DNA of 64,000 nucleotides from Conexibacter arvalis (GTDB lineage Bacteria; Actinomycetota; Thermoleophilia; Solirubrobacterales; Solirubrobacteraceae): assembly GCF_014199525.1 (NCBI RefSeq), contig NZ_JACHNU010000001.1, forward strand, positions 846,182 to 910,181, given 5' to 3'. Below are positions 29,381 to 39,068 of the stretch, in pieces (position 1 is the stretch's first letter; each line of letters starts with the position of its first letter). Made by a program: the position numbers and the translations under genes. Under the pieces are notes generated by a model, which was given only the letters and a program-made list of their open reading frames with translations, was not told the origin of the DNA and did not search any database.

Positions 29381-30713
29381 CCGGCGCGACCACCGAGGCG
29401 GAGCCGAGCGCGACGTCGGCGTCGAGCTGGAGGACCGGCGGGACCACCCGGGCGCGGCTGCCGGCTCGCCGCGCTGCGGCACGGTCGCCATCGCCCCGGC
29501 GCCCGGACCCTCGTCTCGCGCTGTCGGCGGCGGCCGCGCGCGACCGTCGCTCGGCCGCGACCTCGCGCGCGAGGCGGTTGACGCGCGCGACGCCGGTCGG
29601 CTCGGTCGGCCCGACCGACTCGACGCGCACGCCGCGCGGCAGGAAGACGGTCAGCGAGCCGGCGGCGACGCGGGCGCGCAGGTCGGTCGCGCCGGCCGGG
29701 AAGCTGACGTCGCGCAGGTCGAGGTCGAGCGATCCCACGCCGAGACGGTACTGCGAATGCAGATCGCCGGCCGTCGCCGGCCGCTCGCTGCGATCGCCGA
29801 CCCCGCCGATCGCCGCGAGCGCGACCGCGCCGGCCGTCGCGATCGCGGCGAGCACGAGCGCGATCGTGCCGGCGACCAGCAGTCCGGTCCGCTGCTTGCG
29901 CCGCGGCCGCTCCGGGACCGTCGGTACGTGGACGGCGGTCGGCGCGGCGGCGCTGAGCACGGCCGTCGGTTCATCCGCGGGGTCGGCGGGCGGCTCGGCC
30001 CGGTCGGCGGCGCCGCCGCGCACCGCGGTCTGATCGTCGGTGCCGCCGCGTACCGCGGTCTCGTCCGCGGCGTCGGCGGGCGGCGCGGCCGGCGGCTGAG
30101 CTGGCACCGCCGGCCGCGAGACCGGCACCGGCAGCGGCGGGATCGCCGATGCCGCCGTCGATGCGGCGGCGTCCGCGCTGACAGCCGCGGCCGGCCCGGA
30201 CGAAGCCGGCGCGACGCCGGCGGGCGGCGCCGCCGGGGACGGGGCCCCGGGGGCGACCGGCGCCGCCGGCGATGGCGTCCCGGAGGCGGCCGGCGCCGCC
30301 GCGACCGCGGGGCCGCGCGCGTCGCGGATCGCGAGCCAGACGATCGCGAAGCCGGCGAGCAGGAGCGAGCTGCGCGACAGCGCCGGCCAGACGAGCTGGC
30401 CGGGCTCGAAGCCCGCGGCCAGCAGCAGGAAGCCGGCCGACAGGACGACCGTCCAGCCGAGCAGCTGCTCGCGCCCGTCGGCCGGCTCGCCGCCGAGCAG
30501 CACCCGTCCGTCGTCGCGCGGGACGATCAGCGCCCCGGCCGCGTAGGCCGCGAGCACGAGCGGGAAGGCGAGCGCGGCGAGGAGCGCGGCCGCGGCGCGG
30601 ACGAGCAGCGGCCGCACGTCGAGCGTGCGGGCGATGCCGCCGCAGACGCCGAGCAGGACGCGGTCGCCGGAGGCGCGCCGCAGCGGCGGCGCCGGGGAGG
30701 CGTCGTGAGGCAT
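29373..30713 (-). CDS. PspC-domain protein with split toastrack domain
   Basis: A 446-residue membrane protein. An N-terminal PspC domain (RVLLGVCGGIARTLDV) is followed by two more membrane segments, a long Pro/Ala linker (residues ~140-270), another membrane segment (LLVAGTIALVLAAIATAG) and an outer toastrack/LiaF-like beta domain (LGVGSLDLDLRDVSFP, GSLTVFLPRGVRVE). The last toastrack strand (LDADVALGSASVV) is separated from the rest by a ~50-residue Arg/Ala-rich insertion. It is the first gene of the PspC/kinase/regulator operon and probably the membrane damage sensor or kinase inhibitor. Confidence 0.78.
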   Translation of the reverse strand: MPHDASPAPPLRRASGDRVLLGVCGGIARTLDVRPLLVRAAAALLAALAFPLVLAAYAAGALIVPRDDGRVLLGGEPADGREQLLGWTVVLSAGFLLLAAGFEPGQLVWPALSRSSLLLAGFAIVWLAIRDARGPAVAAAPAASGTPSPAAPVAPGAPSPAAPPAGVAPASSGPAAAVSADAAASTAASAIPPLPVPVSRPAVPAQPPAAPPADAADETAVRGGTDDQTAVRGGAADRAEPPADPADEPTAVLSAAAPTAVHVPTVPERPRRKQRTGLLVAGTIALVLAAIATAGAVALAAIGGVGDRSERPATAGDLHSQYRLGVGSLDLDLRDVSFPAGATDLRARVAAGSLTVFLPRGVRVESVGPTEPTGVARVNRLAREVAAERRSRAAAADSARRGSGRRGDGDRAAARRAGSRARVVPPVLQLDADVALGSASVVAPGG

Positions 30714-31026
30714 CGTGGGGGTCCTTTCGGGCGGTTCGGGGACGCGGGCCGGCCGCGCCCTCCGGGTCGGGGTCTCAGGTCGTGCCGATCACGATGGAGC
30801 AGCGCCGTGCGCGCCACCATCCGGCATGACCCGGAAGCGACCCTGAGAACGCTCCGGGACGGTGCAGGGTCGCGACGCCCGCTGGTCCGGGCGCGGGCGG
30901 CTCGGCGCCGCGGCGGGACGGTGCCGGGCCGCGGCGCCCGCCCGTCCCGACGCGGGCGGCTCGGCGCCGCGTCGCGATGCCGCGCCGCATGCGCCGCCCG
31001 ATGCGCGGGAAGGTTGAGTGGGGCGA
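30714..31026. other. intergenic region with a 59-base tandem duplication
   Basis: This gap separates the divergent PspC operon and the DUF6328-like gene and must hold both promoters. Its main content is a tandem pair of 59-base units (30856-30914 and 30915-30973), about 80% identical, that share a fully conserved 20-base block at 30893-30912 and 30952-30971. No small ORF or RNA gene is evident. GGGAAGG at 31007-31013 serves the downstream gene. Confidence 0.55.
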
Positions 31027-31551
31027 ATGGCCGAGACGACGACACCCCACCGCGGCGCCACGGAGGAGGAGGTCGGGCCCCACGGTCGGCACGAGACCGA
31101 GTCCGAGCGGCTCGACCGCAACCTGCTCGAGCTGCTCAACGAGCTGCGCGTCGCGCTCCCCGGCGTCCAGGTGCTGTTCGCCTTCCTGCTCGCCGTCCCG
31201 TTCCAGCAGGGCTGGAGCGACGTCACCGCCTTCCAGCGCGACGTCTACTTCGCGACGCTCTGCTGCGCGCTGATCGCGACGGCGCTGATGATCGCGCCGA
31301 CGGCGTACCACCGGCTCAACTTCCGCGCCAGACGCAAGCGCGAGCTGGTGATGATCTCCAACCGCCTCGCGATCGCCGGCGTCGCCTTCCTCGCGCTCGC
31401 GCTCGTCGGCACGATGGTGCTGATCGCCGACTACCTCTTCGGCGCGGTCGCGACGGCGGTCTTCGGCGGCCTCGCGCTGCTGCTGTTCGTGCTGCTGTGG
31501 TTCGTGCTGCCGAAGGCCAAGGACCTCGGCAGCGAGAGCGACGCCGAATGA
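31027..31551 (+). CDS. DUF6328-like four-helix membrane protein
   Basis: A ~174-residue membrane protein. The cytoplasmic N-terminus is followed by ESERLDRNLLELLNELRVALPGVQVLFAFLL, a typical opening for this uncharacterised actinobacterial family, and by four hydrophobic segments; the block FQQGWSDVTAFQRDVYF lies between the first two. Function unknown. Start: ATG at 31027 has its GGGAAGG site 13 bases away; a GTG at 31018 (4 bases from the site) is equally possible and adds three residues. Confidence 0.75.
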   Translation: MAETTTPHRGATEEEVGPHGRHETESERLDRNLLELLNELRVALPGVQVLFAFLLAVPFQQGWSDVTAFQRDVYFATLCCALIATALMIAPTAYHRLNFRARRKRELVMISNRLAIAGVAFLALALVGTMVLIADYLFGAVATAVFGGLALLLFVLLWFVLPKAKDLGSESDAE

Positions 31552-31604
31552 ATTAACATCTCGGTCAAATCCGCGCGCGAGCGGGTCGTTACGGTGAGGC
31601 GTCG

Positions 31605-32123
31605 ATGCCGGCCCTCTCCGCAACGCGCCGCCGCCTGGCGCTCATGCTCGCGCTCGTCCTGATCGTGGCGGGGGCGGTCGCCGTCGCGGCGGTGGGCGGC
31701 GACGACGCTCCGGCGACCGTCGTCAAGGACGCGCACTTCATCGACGCCGACGAGCCGGGCGTGCTCACGTTCGAGAATGGCGACTGCTTCCGCGACCCGG
31801 AGAAGAATCGCGCGCACGGCGAGGAGATCCTCAACACGGTCGAGTGCGTCGGCGCCGACAACGAGGTCTTCGCCTTCCTCACCCTGCCCGACGGCCCGTG
31901 GGACGCCGCCGCGGTCGAGCGCGAAGGGGTCGCCGGCTGCGAGCGCGCCTTCGGAGAGCTGTGGGGCGAGCCGGGCTCAGGGCCGGCGAGGCTCGACGTC
32001 TATCCCGTGCTGCCGACCGAGCGCTCCTGGACCGGCGACGGCGACCGCAACGTGATGTGCGTCGTCTGGTCCCACCTCGGCGAATTCACCGCCGACCCGA
32101 TCTCGCAGCGGGCGCAACGATGA
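31605..32123 (+). CDS. septum-formation-domain-like anchored protein
   Basis: A 172-residue protein with one N-terminal membrane anchor (LALMLALVLIVAGAVAVAAV) and an outer domain holding four cysteines: GDCFRDP, TVECVG, AGCERAF and VMCVVW. This spacing and the ending resemble the Septum_form (DUF4190-linked) domain of actinobacteria, in which two disulfides are expected. The specific role is not known; the family name comes from a cell-division association. It stands alone between unrelated genes. Confidence 0.6.
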   Translation: MPALSATRRRLALMLALVLIVAGAVAVAAVGGDDAPATVVKDAHFIDADEPGVLTFENGDCFRDPEKNRAHGEEILNTVECVGADNEVFAFLTLPDGPWDAAAVEREGVAGCERAFGELWGEPGSGPARLDVYPVLPTERSWTGDGDRNVMCVVWSHLGEFTADPISQRAQR

Positions 32124-32238
32124 TTCACCTCGTCTTCACCGGCAGGTAACGACTCGCCGCCGGCGCGCGGGAAGCATCGACGTCGGTGCGGCCGCATGCC
32201 GCGCCACATCCCTCACCACGATGAATGAAGGAGAGCGC

Positions 32239-34503
32239 GTGACGTCCCTCCGTCCCGCTTCATCGCTCGCCGCCGGCAGGATGCTGCGGCGGGCCCTCTC
32301 GGTCTGCGCCGTCGCGACGGCGCTGCCCGCGGCCGCCCTGGTGCCTGGCACCGCCTTCGCGGCCGACGCCCCGATGCCGGCGATCGAGCGCTACGCCCCG
32401 TCGGCGTTGCCCGACCGCGTCGTCCTGATCCCGACCGACGACCCTGCGCGCAGCCAGCGCGTCAACTGGCGCTCCAACGCCGAGACGCCGAAGGCCCAGA
32501 TCATCGAGGCGCCGGCCGCGTTCGGCGACGTGATGGTCGGCAACAGAGCGGTCGACGGCACCGACTACACGAGAATCGTGACCGTCGAGGCGACGACGAC
32601 CGAGATGGACCCGAAGACCGGGTACAGAAACCGGTACCACATGGTCGAGTTCAGAGACCTGAAGCCGGGCACCCGCTACGCCTACCGCGTCGGCGACGGC
32701 AGCGACCCGACGAGAACCGGCTCGGGCGCCGGCAGCATCAACAACTGGAGCGCGTGGGAGGACTTCACGACCGCCGAGGCCGACCTGGAGCCCTACTCGT
32801 TCATCTACTTCGGCGACGCGCAGAACTACATCGACTCCTCGGTGCCGCGCGTCTTCCACCAGGCGGTGCTCGACCGCCCGGAGGCGAAGCTGATGCTGCA
32901 CGCCGGCGACCTGATGAACCAGACCGGCACCTCCGACTCCTCCCTGCAGGTGCAGGACAAGGAGTGGGGCGAGTGGTTCGCCGCCGCCGGCTACAACAAC
33001 CAGACGCGCAACGTGCTGGCGACGCCGGGCAACCACGAGTACAACAGCTCGACGGCGATCTCGGCCTTCTGGAAGCCGCAGTTCCCGTTCCCGGAGAACG
33101 GCCCCAGAGGCGCCGACGGCAGCGTCATGGAGGCGGTCGAGCGCAGCGCCTACTTCGTCGACTACCAGGGCGTCCGCTTCATCTCGCTCGACTCCAGCCC
33201 GCTCCAGAACGGCCCCGTCCAGCAGGACGTGCTCGAGGCGCAGACGAGATGGTTCGAGGAGGTCCTGAGCGATCCCGAGCGACCGAAGTGGACGGTCGTC
33301 ACCTTCCACCATCCGATCTTCGCCGGCACCAGCTCGCGCAACAACCAGCTCGTGCGCGACAACTGGAACCCGCTGATCCGCAGATACGGCGTCGACCTCG
33401 TCCTGCAGGGGCACGACCACGTCTACAACCGCGGCAACATGGTCGCCGACGACAGCGCCGCCGACCCGGCGAAGTCGCACGGGCCCGTCTACTCGATCTC
33501 GGTCTCCGGCGGCAAGATGTACGCGCTCAACGCCGGCCAGAACTGGACCGCCAACGGCGCCAGACGCCGCGTCTTCGAGCAGAACATCCAGCTCTACCAG
33601 CTGATCGACGTCAAGCAGAACTCGCTGCTGTACCAGGCGCGCCTGGCCAACGGGAAGTTCTTCGACGGCTACCGCGTCGACAAGCCCGGCGACGGCTGGG
33701 ACAACCCGAAGACGGTCACCGACCTCGAGCGAGATCCCGACGCGAGCCCGGTCGCGCCGGGCGAGGCGCGCGGCACGAGAACGACGCTCGGCGCCTCCAA
33801 GCGCCAGATCGGAAGCGGCGAGCAGGTCGTGCTCGAGGCGCGCGTCAGCCGCAGAGCGGTCGGCAGCGTGCAGTTCCACGACGGCGGCGCCGCGCTCGGC
33901 GAGCCGGTCGAGCTGGAGGACGGCGTCGCGACCTTCCGCACCGCGGTGCTCGGCGTCGGCGGCCACGCGCTGACGGCCGCCTTCACGCCGGATGACCCGA
34001 CGAGATTCGCGGCCTCCAGCTCCGCCGGCGTGCTCGTCACCGTCGGCGACGGCTCCGGCGGCGGCGGGCAGGGCCCGAAGGGCGACAAGGGGGACAAGGG
34101 CGACCCGGGCGAGCCCGGCCCGGCCGGTCCCGTCGGCGCCGACGGCAGAGACGGCGCGCCCGGCCCGGCCGGCGCCGCCGGTCCCGCCGGCCCGGCCGGC
34201 CCCGTCGGCCCGAAGGGCGACAAGGGCGACAGAGGCCTCAACGGCCGCGACGCGCTCGTCACCTGCAAGGTGACCGGCTCCGGCTCGGCGCAGAGAGTCA
34301 AGTGCACGGTCACCTACGGCGCCCGCAGCGCTGCGGCGAGAGCGAGAGCGACCGCGAGAGCGCGCCTCCTCAGAAGAGGGCGCACGTACGCGAAGGGCCG
34401 CGTCCGCGCGCTCAAGCCGACGCGCAAGGTCTCGCGCGGCCGCTACACGCTGCGGATCGCGCAGGGCAAGAGAATCGTGACCGCGAAGGTCGCGGTCCGC
34501 TGA
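32239..34503 (+). CDS. secreted purple acid phosphatase-like metallophosphoesterase with collagen-like tail
   Basis: A 754-residue exported enzyme. A signal peptide is followed by an N-terminal fibronectin-III-like purple-acid-phosphatase domain (residues ~50-175), the metallophosphoesterase domain with GDAQNY (~192), GDLMN (~222), GNHEYN (~264), HHPIFAG (~356) and GHDHVYNR (~391), a bacterial Ig-like domain (~510-605), a collagen-like Gly-X-Y stretch (~613-670) and a basic C-terminal domain with a Cys pair. It probably hydrolyses phosphate esters outside the cell. GTG at 32239 follows AAGGAG at ideal spacing and is preferred over ATG 32221. AGA arginine codons are dense in the C-terminus. 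Confidence 0.87.
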   Translation: MTSLRPASSLAAGRMLRRALSVCAVATALPAAALVPGTAFAADAPMPAIERYAPSALPDRVVLIPTDDPARSQRVNWRSNAETPKAQIIEAPAAFGDVMVGNRAVDGTDYTRIVTVEATTTEMDPKTGYRNRYHMVEFRDLKPGTRYAYRVGDGSDPTRTGSGAGSINNWSAWEDFTTAEADLEPYSFIYFGDAQNYIDSSVPRVFHQAVLDRPEAKLMLHAGDLMNQTGTSDSSLQVQDKEWGEWFAAAGYNNQTRNVLATPGNHEYNSSTAISAFWKPQFPFPENGPRGADGSVMEAVERSAYFVDYQGVRFISLDSSPLQNGPVQQDVLEAQTRWFEEVLSDPERPKWTVVTFHHPIFAGTSSRNNQLVRDNWNPLIRRYGVDLVLQGHDHVYNRGNMVADDSAADPAKSHGPVYSISVSGGKMYALNAGQNWTANGARRRVFEQNIQLYQLIDVKQNSLLYQARLANGKFFDGYRVDKPGDGWDNPKTVTDLERDPDASPVAPGEARGTRTTLGASKRQIGSGEQVVLEARVSRRAVGSVQFHDGGAALGEPVELEDGVATFRTAVLGVGGHALTAAFTPDDPTRFAASSSAGVLVTVGDGSGGGGQGPKGDKGDKGDPGEPGPAGPVGADGRDGAPGPAGAAGPAGPAGPVGPKGDKGDRGLNGRDALVTCKVTGSGSAQRVKCTVTYGARSAAARARATARARLLRRGRTYAKGRVRALKPTRKVSRGRYTLRIAQGKRIVTAKVAVR

Positions 34504-34512
34504 CCCGCCGGC

Positions 34513-34541
34513 GCGGCCGGCCGCTCGCCGCGGCCGGCCGC
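34513..34541. terminator. hairpin between convergent phosphatase and ABC permease genes
   Basis: GCGGCCGG (34513-34520) and CCGGCCGC (34534-34541) form an 8-bp stem with a 13-base loop, 10 bases after the phosphatase stop. A second GC hairpin can form just beyond. Likely a shared terminator. Confidence 0.4.
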
Positions 34542-34577
34542 GGCCGCCCGCGGGACGCAGACCTCCCGGTCATCGGC

Positions 34578-35369
34578 CTACTTCGACATCGCCTGGTACT
34601 TCCGCACCGCGAGCGGGGCGAAGATCGCGGTCAGCACGAGCGGCCAGACGATCGCCATCTCGATCGCGTGCTGGGCGACCCAGCTGTCGCTCGCCGGGCC
34701 GCCGTTGCCGAACAGCTCGCGCGCGGCGCCGACCGTCGAGGAGAGCGGGTTCCACTCGGCGATCGTCTGCAGCCAGCCGGGCATCTGCGACGGCGAGACG
34801 AAGATCGACGAGATCATCGTGAACGGGAACAGCAGGCCGCTGACGTTGCCGGCCGTCTCGATCGAGCGGATCTGCAGACCGGTCCAGATCCCGATCCACA
34901 GGACCGAGAAGCGCAGCAGCAGGAGCAGCAGCACGGCCAGCAGCGCGTTGACGATCCCGTCGTGCCAGCTCCAGCCGACGACGAGGCCCATCGCGATCAT
35001 CACGACGAAGTTGACGACCGCGTTGATCATCGCCGCGACGCAGCCGCCGCCAAGGATCGCGACGCGCGACATCGGCATCGCGCGCAGCCGATTGGTGATC
35101 CCCCGCTCGGTGTCCATCGCGATGCCGAACAACGTCTCGGTGATGCCGAAGGCGGCCGCCATCACGAACAGGCCGGGCATCAGGTACTCGCGGTAGTCCT
35201 CGCCGCCGGGGACGACGATCGCGCTGCCGAAGACGTAGCCGAACAGCAGGATCGACATCACCGGGAAGGCGAGCGTCCAGGCGATCCGCGACGGCTCGTA
35301 GCGCCAGTGCAGCAGGTCGCGCTTGGTCAGCGTGAGCGTGTCGGAGATCGTCCAGCGCAGCGAGCTCAT
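34578..35369 (-). CDS. ABC-2 permease, DrrB type
   Basis: A 263-residue permease with six hydrophobic segments. The block MDTERGITNRLRAMPMSR is the cytoplasmic coupling motif of the daunorubicin-resistance DrrB/NodJ group, and FPFTMISSIFVSPSQMPGWLQ precedes the last segments. It partners the DrrA-type ATPase encoded upstream with an ATGA overlap. It probably exports a hydrophobic drug or metabolite; the substrate is unknown. Confidence 0.88.
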   Translation of the reverse strand: MSSLRWTISDTLTLTKRDLLHWRYEPSRIAWTLAFPVMSILLFGYVFGSAIVVPGGEDYREYLMPGLFVMAAAFGITETLFGIAMDTERGITNRLRAMPMSRVAILGGGCVAAMINAVVNFVVMIAMGLVVGWSWHDGIVNALLAVLLLLLLRFSVLWIGIWTGLQIRSIETAGNVSGLLFPFTMISSIFVSPSQMPGWLQTIAEWNPLSSTVGAARELFGNGGPASDSWVAQHAIEMAIVWPLVLTAIFAPLAVRKYQAMSK

Positions 35370-36364
35370 GCCGCCACCTCCTCGGCGTCGTCGGGGGTCG
35401 GGTCGGCCTCACCGCCGTCGGCGCGGCTGCCGGTCAGCTGCAGGAAGACGTCGTCGAGCGTCGGCTGGCGCAGCGCGACGTCCTCGACCGCGACGCCGGC
35501 GGCCTGCACCGCCTGCAGCACCTCGGTCAGCGACGCGACGCGGTCGTGGACCGGAGCGCTGACGCTCCGGCGCGAGCGGTCGACGACCGGCTCGGCGTCG
35601 GAGACGCGCGCGAGGATGCCCGCCGCGGCGGTGACGCCGTCGTCGTCGCGCAGCACGAGGTCGACCTGGCTGGCGCCGAGGCGGCGCTTGAGCGCGTCCG
35701 GCGTCCCCTCGGCGATCACGCGGCCGCGGTCGACGACCGAGATCTTGTCGGCGAGCTGGTCGGCCTCGTCGAGGTAGTGGGTCGTCAGCAGCACCGTCGT
35801 CCCGCCGGCGACCAGCTCGCGCACGACCGACCAGACCTCCATCCGGTTGCGCGGGTCCTGGCCGGTCGTCGGCTCGTCGAGGAACAGCACCTGGGGCGCG
35901 GTGATGAAGCTGACGGCGAGGTCGAGCCGCCGCTTCATGCCGCCCGAGTAGCCCTTCGCCTGGCGGTCGCCGGCCTCGGTCAGCCCGAACTGCTCCAGCA
36001 GCTCGGCGGCGCGCCGCTTCGACTCCCGCGGCGAGAGGTGGTGGAGACGCCCGAACAGCTCGAGGTTCTGGCGGCCGCTGAGGATCTCGTCGATCGCGTC
36101 GGTCTGGCCGGTGAGGCCGATCCGCGCGCGCACCTCCGGCGCATGCGCCGCGACGTCGAGGCCCGCGACCTCCGCGCGGCCGCCGTCGGCCCGCAGCAGC
36201 GTCGTGAGGATCGAGACGGCGGTCGTCTTGCCGGCTCCGTTGGGCCCGAGCAGGCCGAGCACGGTGCCGGCCGGCACCTCGAGGTCGAGCCCGTCGAGCG
36301 CGACCTTCTCGCCGAACCGCTTGCGCAGCCCCGCGGCGACGATGGCGGGTCTGCCATCTGTCAC
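35366..36364 (-). CDS. ABC ATPase, DrrA type
   Basis: A 332-residue ATPase of the DrrA family. Walker A is GPNGAGKTTA, the signature is YSGGMKRRLD, Walker B is VLFLDEPTTGQDP (the GQD variant is typical of DrrA) and the H-loop is LLTTHYL. The C-terminal domain ends with the family motif RQPTLDDVFLQLTG. GTG at 36364 is chosen because AAGGGAG lies 10 bases upstream; a longer start would run into the operators. It is divergent from tetR and co-translated with the permease. Confidence 0.9.
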   Translation of the reverse strand: MTDGRPAIVAAGLRKRFGEKVALDGLDLEVPAGTVLGLLGPNGAGKTTAVSILTTLLRADGGRAEVAGLDVAAHAPEVRARIGLTGQTDAIDEILSGRQNLELFGRLHHLSPRESKRRAAELLEQFGLTEAGDRQAKGYSGGMKRRLDLAVSFITAPQVLFLDEPTTGQDPRNRMEVWSVVRELVAGGTTVLLTTHYLDEADQLADKISVVDRGRVIAEGTPDALKRRLGASQVDLVLRDDDGVTAAAGILARVSDAEPVVDRSRRSVSAPVHDRVASLTEVLQAVQAAGVAVEDVALRQPTLDDVFLQLTGSRADGGEADPTPDDAEEVAA

Positions 36365-36391
36365 GGCATCGCTCCCTTCGTGAATTGGGTA

Positions 36392-36423
36392 CAGCGTACG
36401 CTGCATTGCGTACACCATACGCA
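36392..36423. promoter_or_regulatory. two palindromic operators and -10 box between drrAB-type genes and tetR
   Basis: CAGCGTACGCTG (36392-36403) is a perfect 12-bp palindrome. TGCGTA-CACCA-TACGCA (36407-36423) is a second perfect dyad sharing the GCGTA/TACGC half-site. TATACT (36426-36431) is a probable -10 box for tetR, 10 bases before its ATG. The TetR protein probably represses both directions from here. Confidence 0.65.
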
Positions 36424-36441
36424 CTTATACTGCGGCGTGCA

Positions 36442-37194
36442 ATGGCGAGCCGGTCCAGAGACGCGCGAGCTGCCTTCGAGCAGACGATGGAGCTGCTGTG
36501 GGGAGCGAGCCCGCGGCCGGCACGCGGCCCGAAGCCGAGACTGACACGCGAGCGGATCGTCGAGGCGGGGATCGAGATCGCCGACCGCGACGGCCTCGCG
36601 GGCGCCTCGATGCGCGCCGTCGCCGGCGCGCTCGACGTCGGGACGATGTCGCTCTACCGCTACGTGCCGAGCAAGGACGCGCTCGTCGACCTGATGTTCG
36701 ACGCCGTGCTCGCGCGGCAGCCGAAGGCCGACGCGCTGCCCGGCGACTGGCGCGCGAAGCTGGAGGCGCTCGCCCGGCTCGACCTCGCCCTCTACCTGCG
36801 CCACCCGTGGATCCTCGAGGTCTCGATCAACCGCCCCCCGCTCGGCCCCGGCGTGCTCGACACCTACGAGTCCGTGCTGCATGCCGTCGCCGACAGCGGG
36901 CTGCCGATGCGGGAGCTGAACGCCGCCGCCCACGGGCTCGCCGCCTACGTCCGCGGCGCCGCCCAGACGAGGCTGACCCAGCTGCGCGTCGCGCGCGAGA
37001 GCGGGATGAGCGACGAGGAGTGGTGGTCGGAGCGCAACGACTTCTGGGAGCGCTACTTCGATCCCGGCCGCTACCCGACGCTGACCGCGATCTACGCCTC
37101 GGGCGCCTACGACGACCCGCCCGACCCGTTCGACTGGGGCCTGCAGCGGCTGCTCGACGGGATCGCGGCGCGGATCGACGCCACCCGCGAATAG
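36442..37194 (+). CDS. TetR-family regulator of the DrrAB-type exporter
   Basis: A 250-residue TetR protein with the TetR_C/TetR class C-terminal domain. The HTH is ASMRAVAGALDVGTMSLYRYV. A preceding ~40-residue N-terminal arm (TMELLWGASPRPARGPKP) is typical of regulators of DrrAB-like exporters in actinobacteria. It is divergent from the ABC genes over a 77-base gap that holds two dyads. The ligand is probably the exported drug. The -10 box is so near the ATG that the mRNA is likely almost leaderless. Confidence 0.88.
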   Translation: MASRSRDARAAFEQTMELLWGASPRPARGPKPRLTRERIVEAGIEIADRDGLAGASMRAVAGALDVGTMSLYRYVPSKDALVDLMFDAVLARQPKADALPGDWRAKLEALARLDLALYLRHPWILEVSINRPPLGPGVLDTYESVLHAVADSGLPMRELNAAAHGLAAYVRGAAQTRLTQLRVARESGMSDEEWWSERNDFWERYFDPGRYPTLTAIYASGAYDDPPDPFDWGLQRLLDGIAARIDATRE

Positions 37195-37202
37195 CGCGCC
37201 GC

Positions 37203-38822
<1,620 letters not shown>

Positions 38823-38858
38823 ACGGACTCCTTCGGGGCGCGATCTCTACGGGGCGGG

Positions 38859-38933
38859 GCAGGCGCGGGGCCTGCGAGCGGGGTGACAGCCGCGGCGACC
38901 GGTGCGGGACCGGTGCTCGTTCGTGGCGGCTGT
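38859..38933 (-). promoter_or_regulatory. structured leader of the ABC-F gene (possible attenuator)
   Basis: Two hairpins can form in the leader RNA: a long-range 8-bp stem (38886-38893 with 38926-38933) around an ACCGGT direct repeat, and GCAGGC/GCCTGC (38859-38864 with 38870-38875) near the ribosome site. The outer stem's upstream arm touches the stop codon of a five-codon upstream ORF. Confidence 0.4.
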
Positions 38934-38950
38934 TATCGAGATCTGCGCAT
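38933..38950 (-). CDS. possible five-residue leader peptide MRRSR
   Basis: ATG CGC AGA TCT CGA TAA lies in the predicted ABC-F leader, about 19 bases after the expected transcript start. The TAA abuts the arm of the 8-bp stem. It has no clear ribosome site. Antibiotic-responsive ABC-F genes in other bacteria are controlled by such short peptides, so it is recorded as a candidate only. Confidence 0.25.
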   Translation of the reverse strand: MRRSR

Positions 38951-38975
38951 AAGAACGGCTGAAAAGCCGGCGGAG

Positions 38976-39005
38976 ACCGTAGCACGGCTGTTGCGGATGG
39001 CGCAA
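38976..39005 (-). promoter_or_regulatory. probable promoter of the ABC-F gene
   Basis: On the minus strand TTGCGC (39005-39000) and TACGGT (38981-38976) are spaced 18 bases apart. This gives a leader of about 145 bases before the ABC-F start at 38822. Confidence 0.4.
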
Positions 39006-39068
39006 GGGCGCGCGACGAATCGCCGCACCGCGCCGCGCCGCGGAGCCGCGTGTTACAACGGTGCGACG

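Noticed and set aside
30714-31026. Small ORF or RNA gene in the tandem-repeat gap
   Set aside because: Frames through the repeat are low-complexity Arg/Pro strings with no start signals, and no cloverleaf or known RNA motif is visible.
34066-34248. Collagen-like Gly-X-Y stretch as a separate repeat element or phage tail remnant
   Set aside because: It is in frame with the phosphatase and followed by its C-terminal domain, so it is a protein tail, not a mobile or phage element.
38883-39068. N-terminal extension of the AraC regulator
   Set aside because: It would cover the divergent ABC-F promoter and leader, and the extra residues are Arg-rich and unlike the family.
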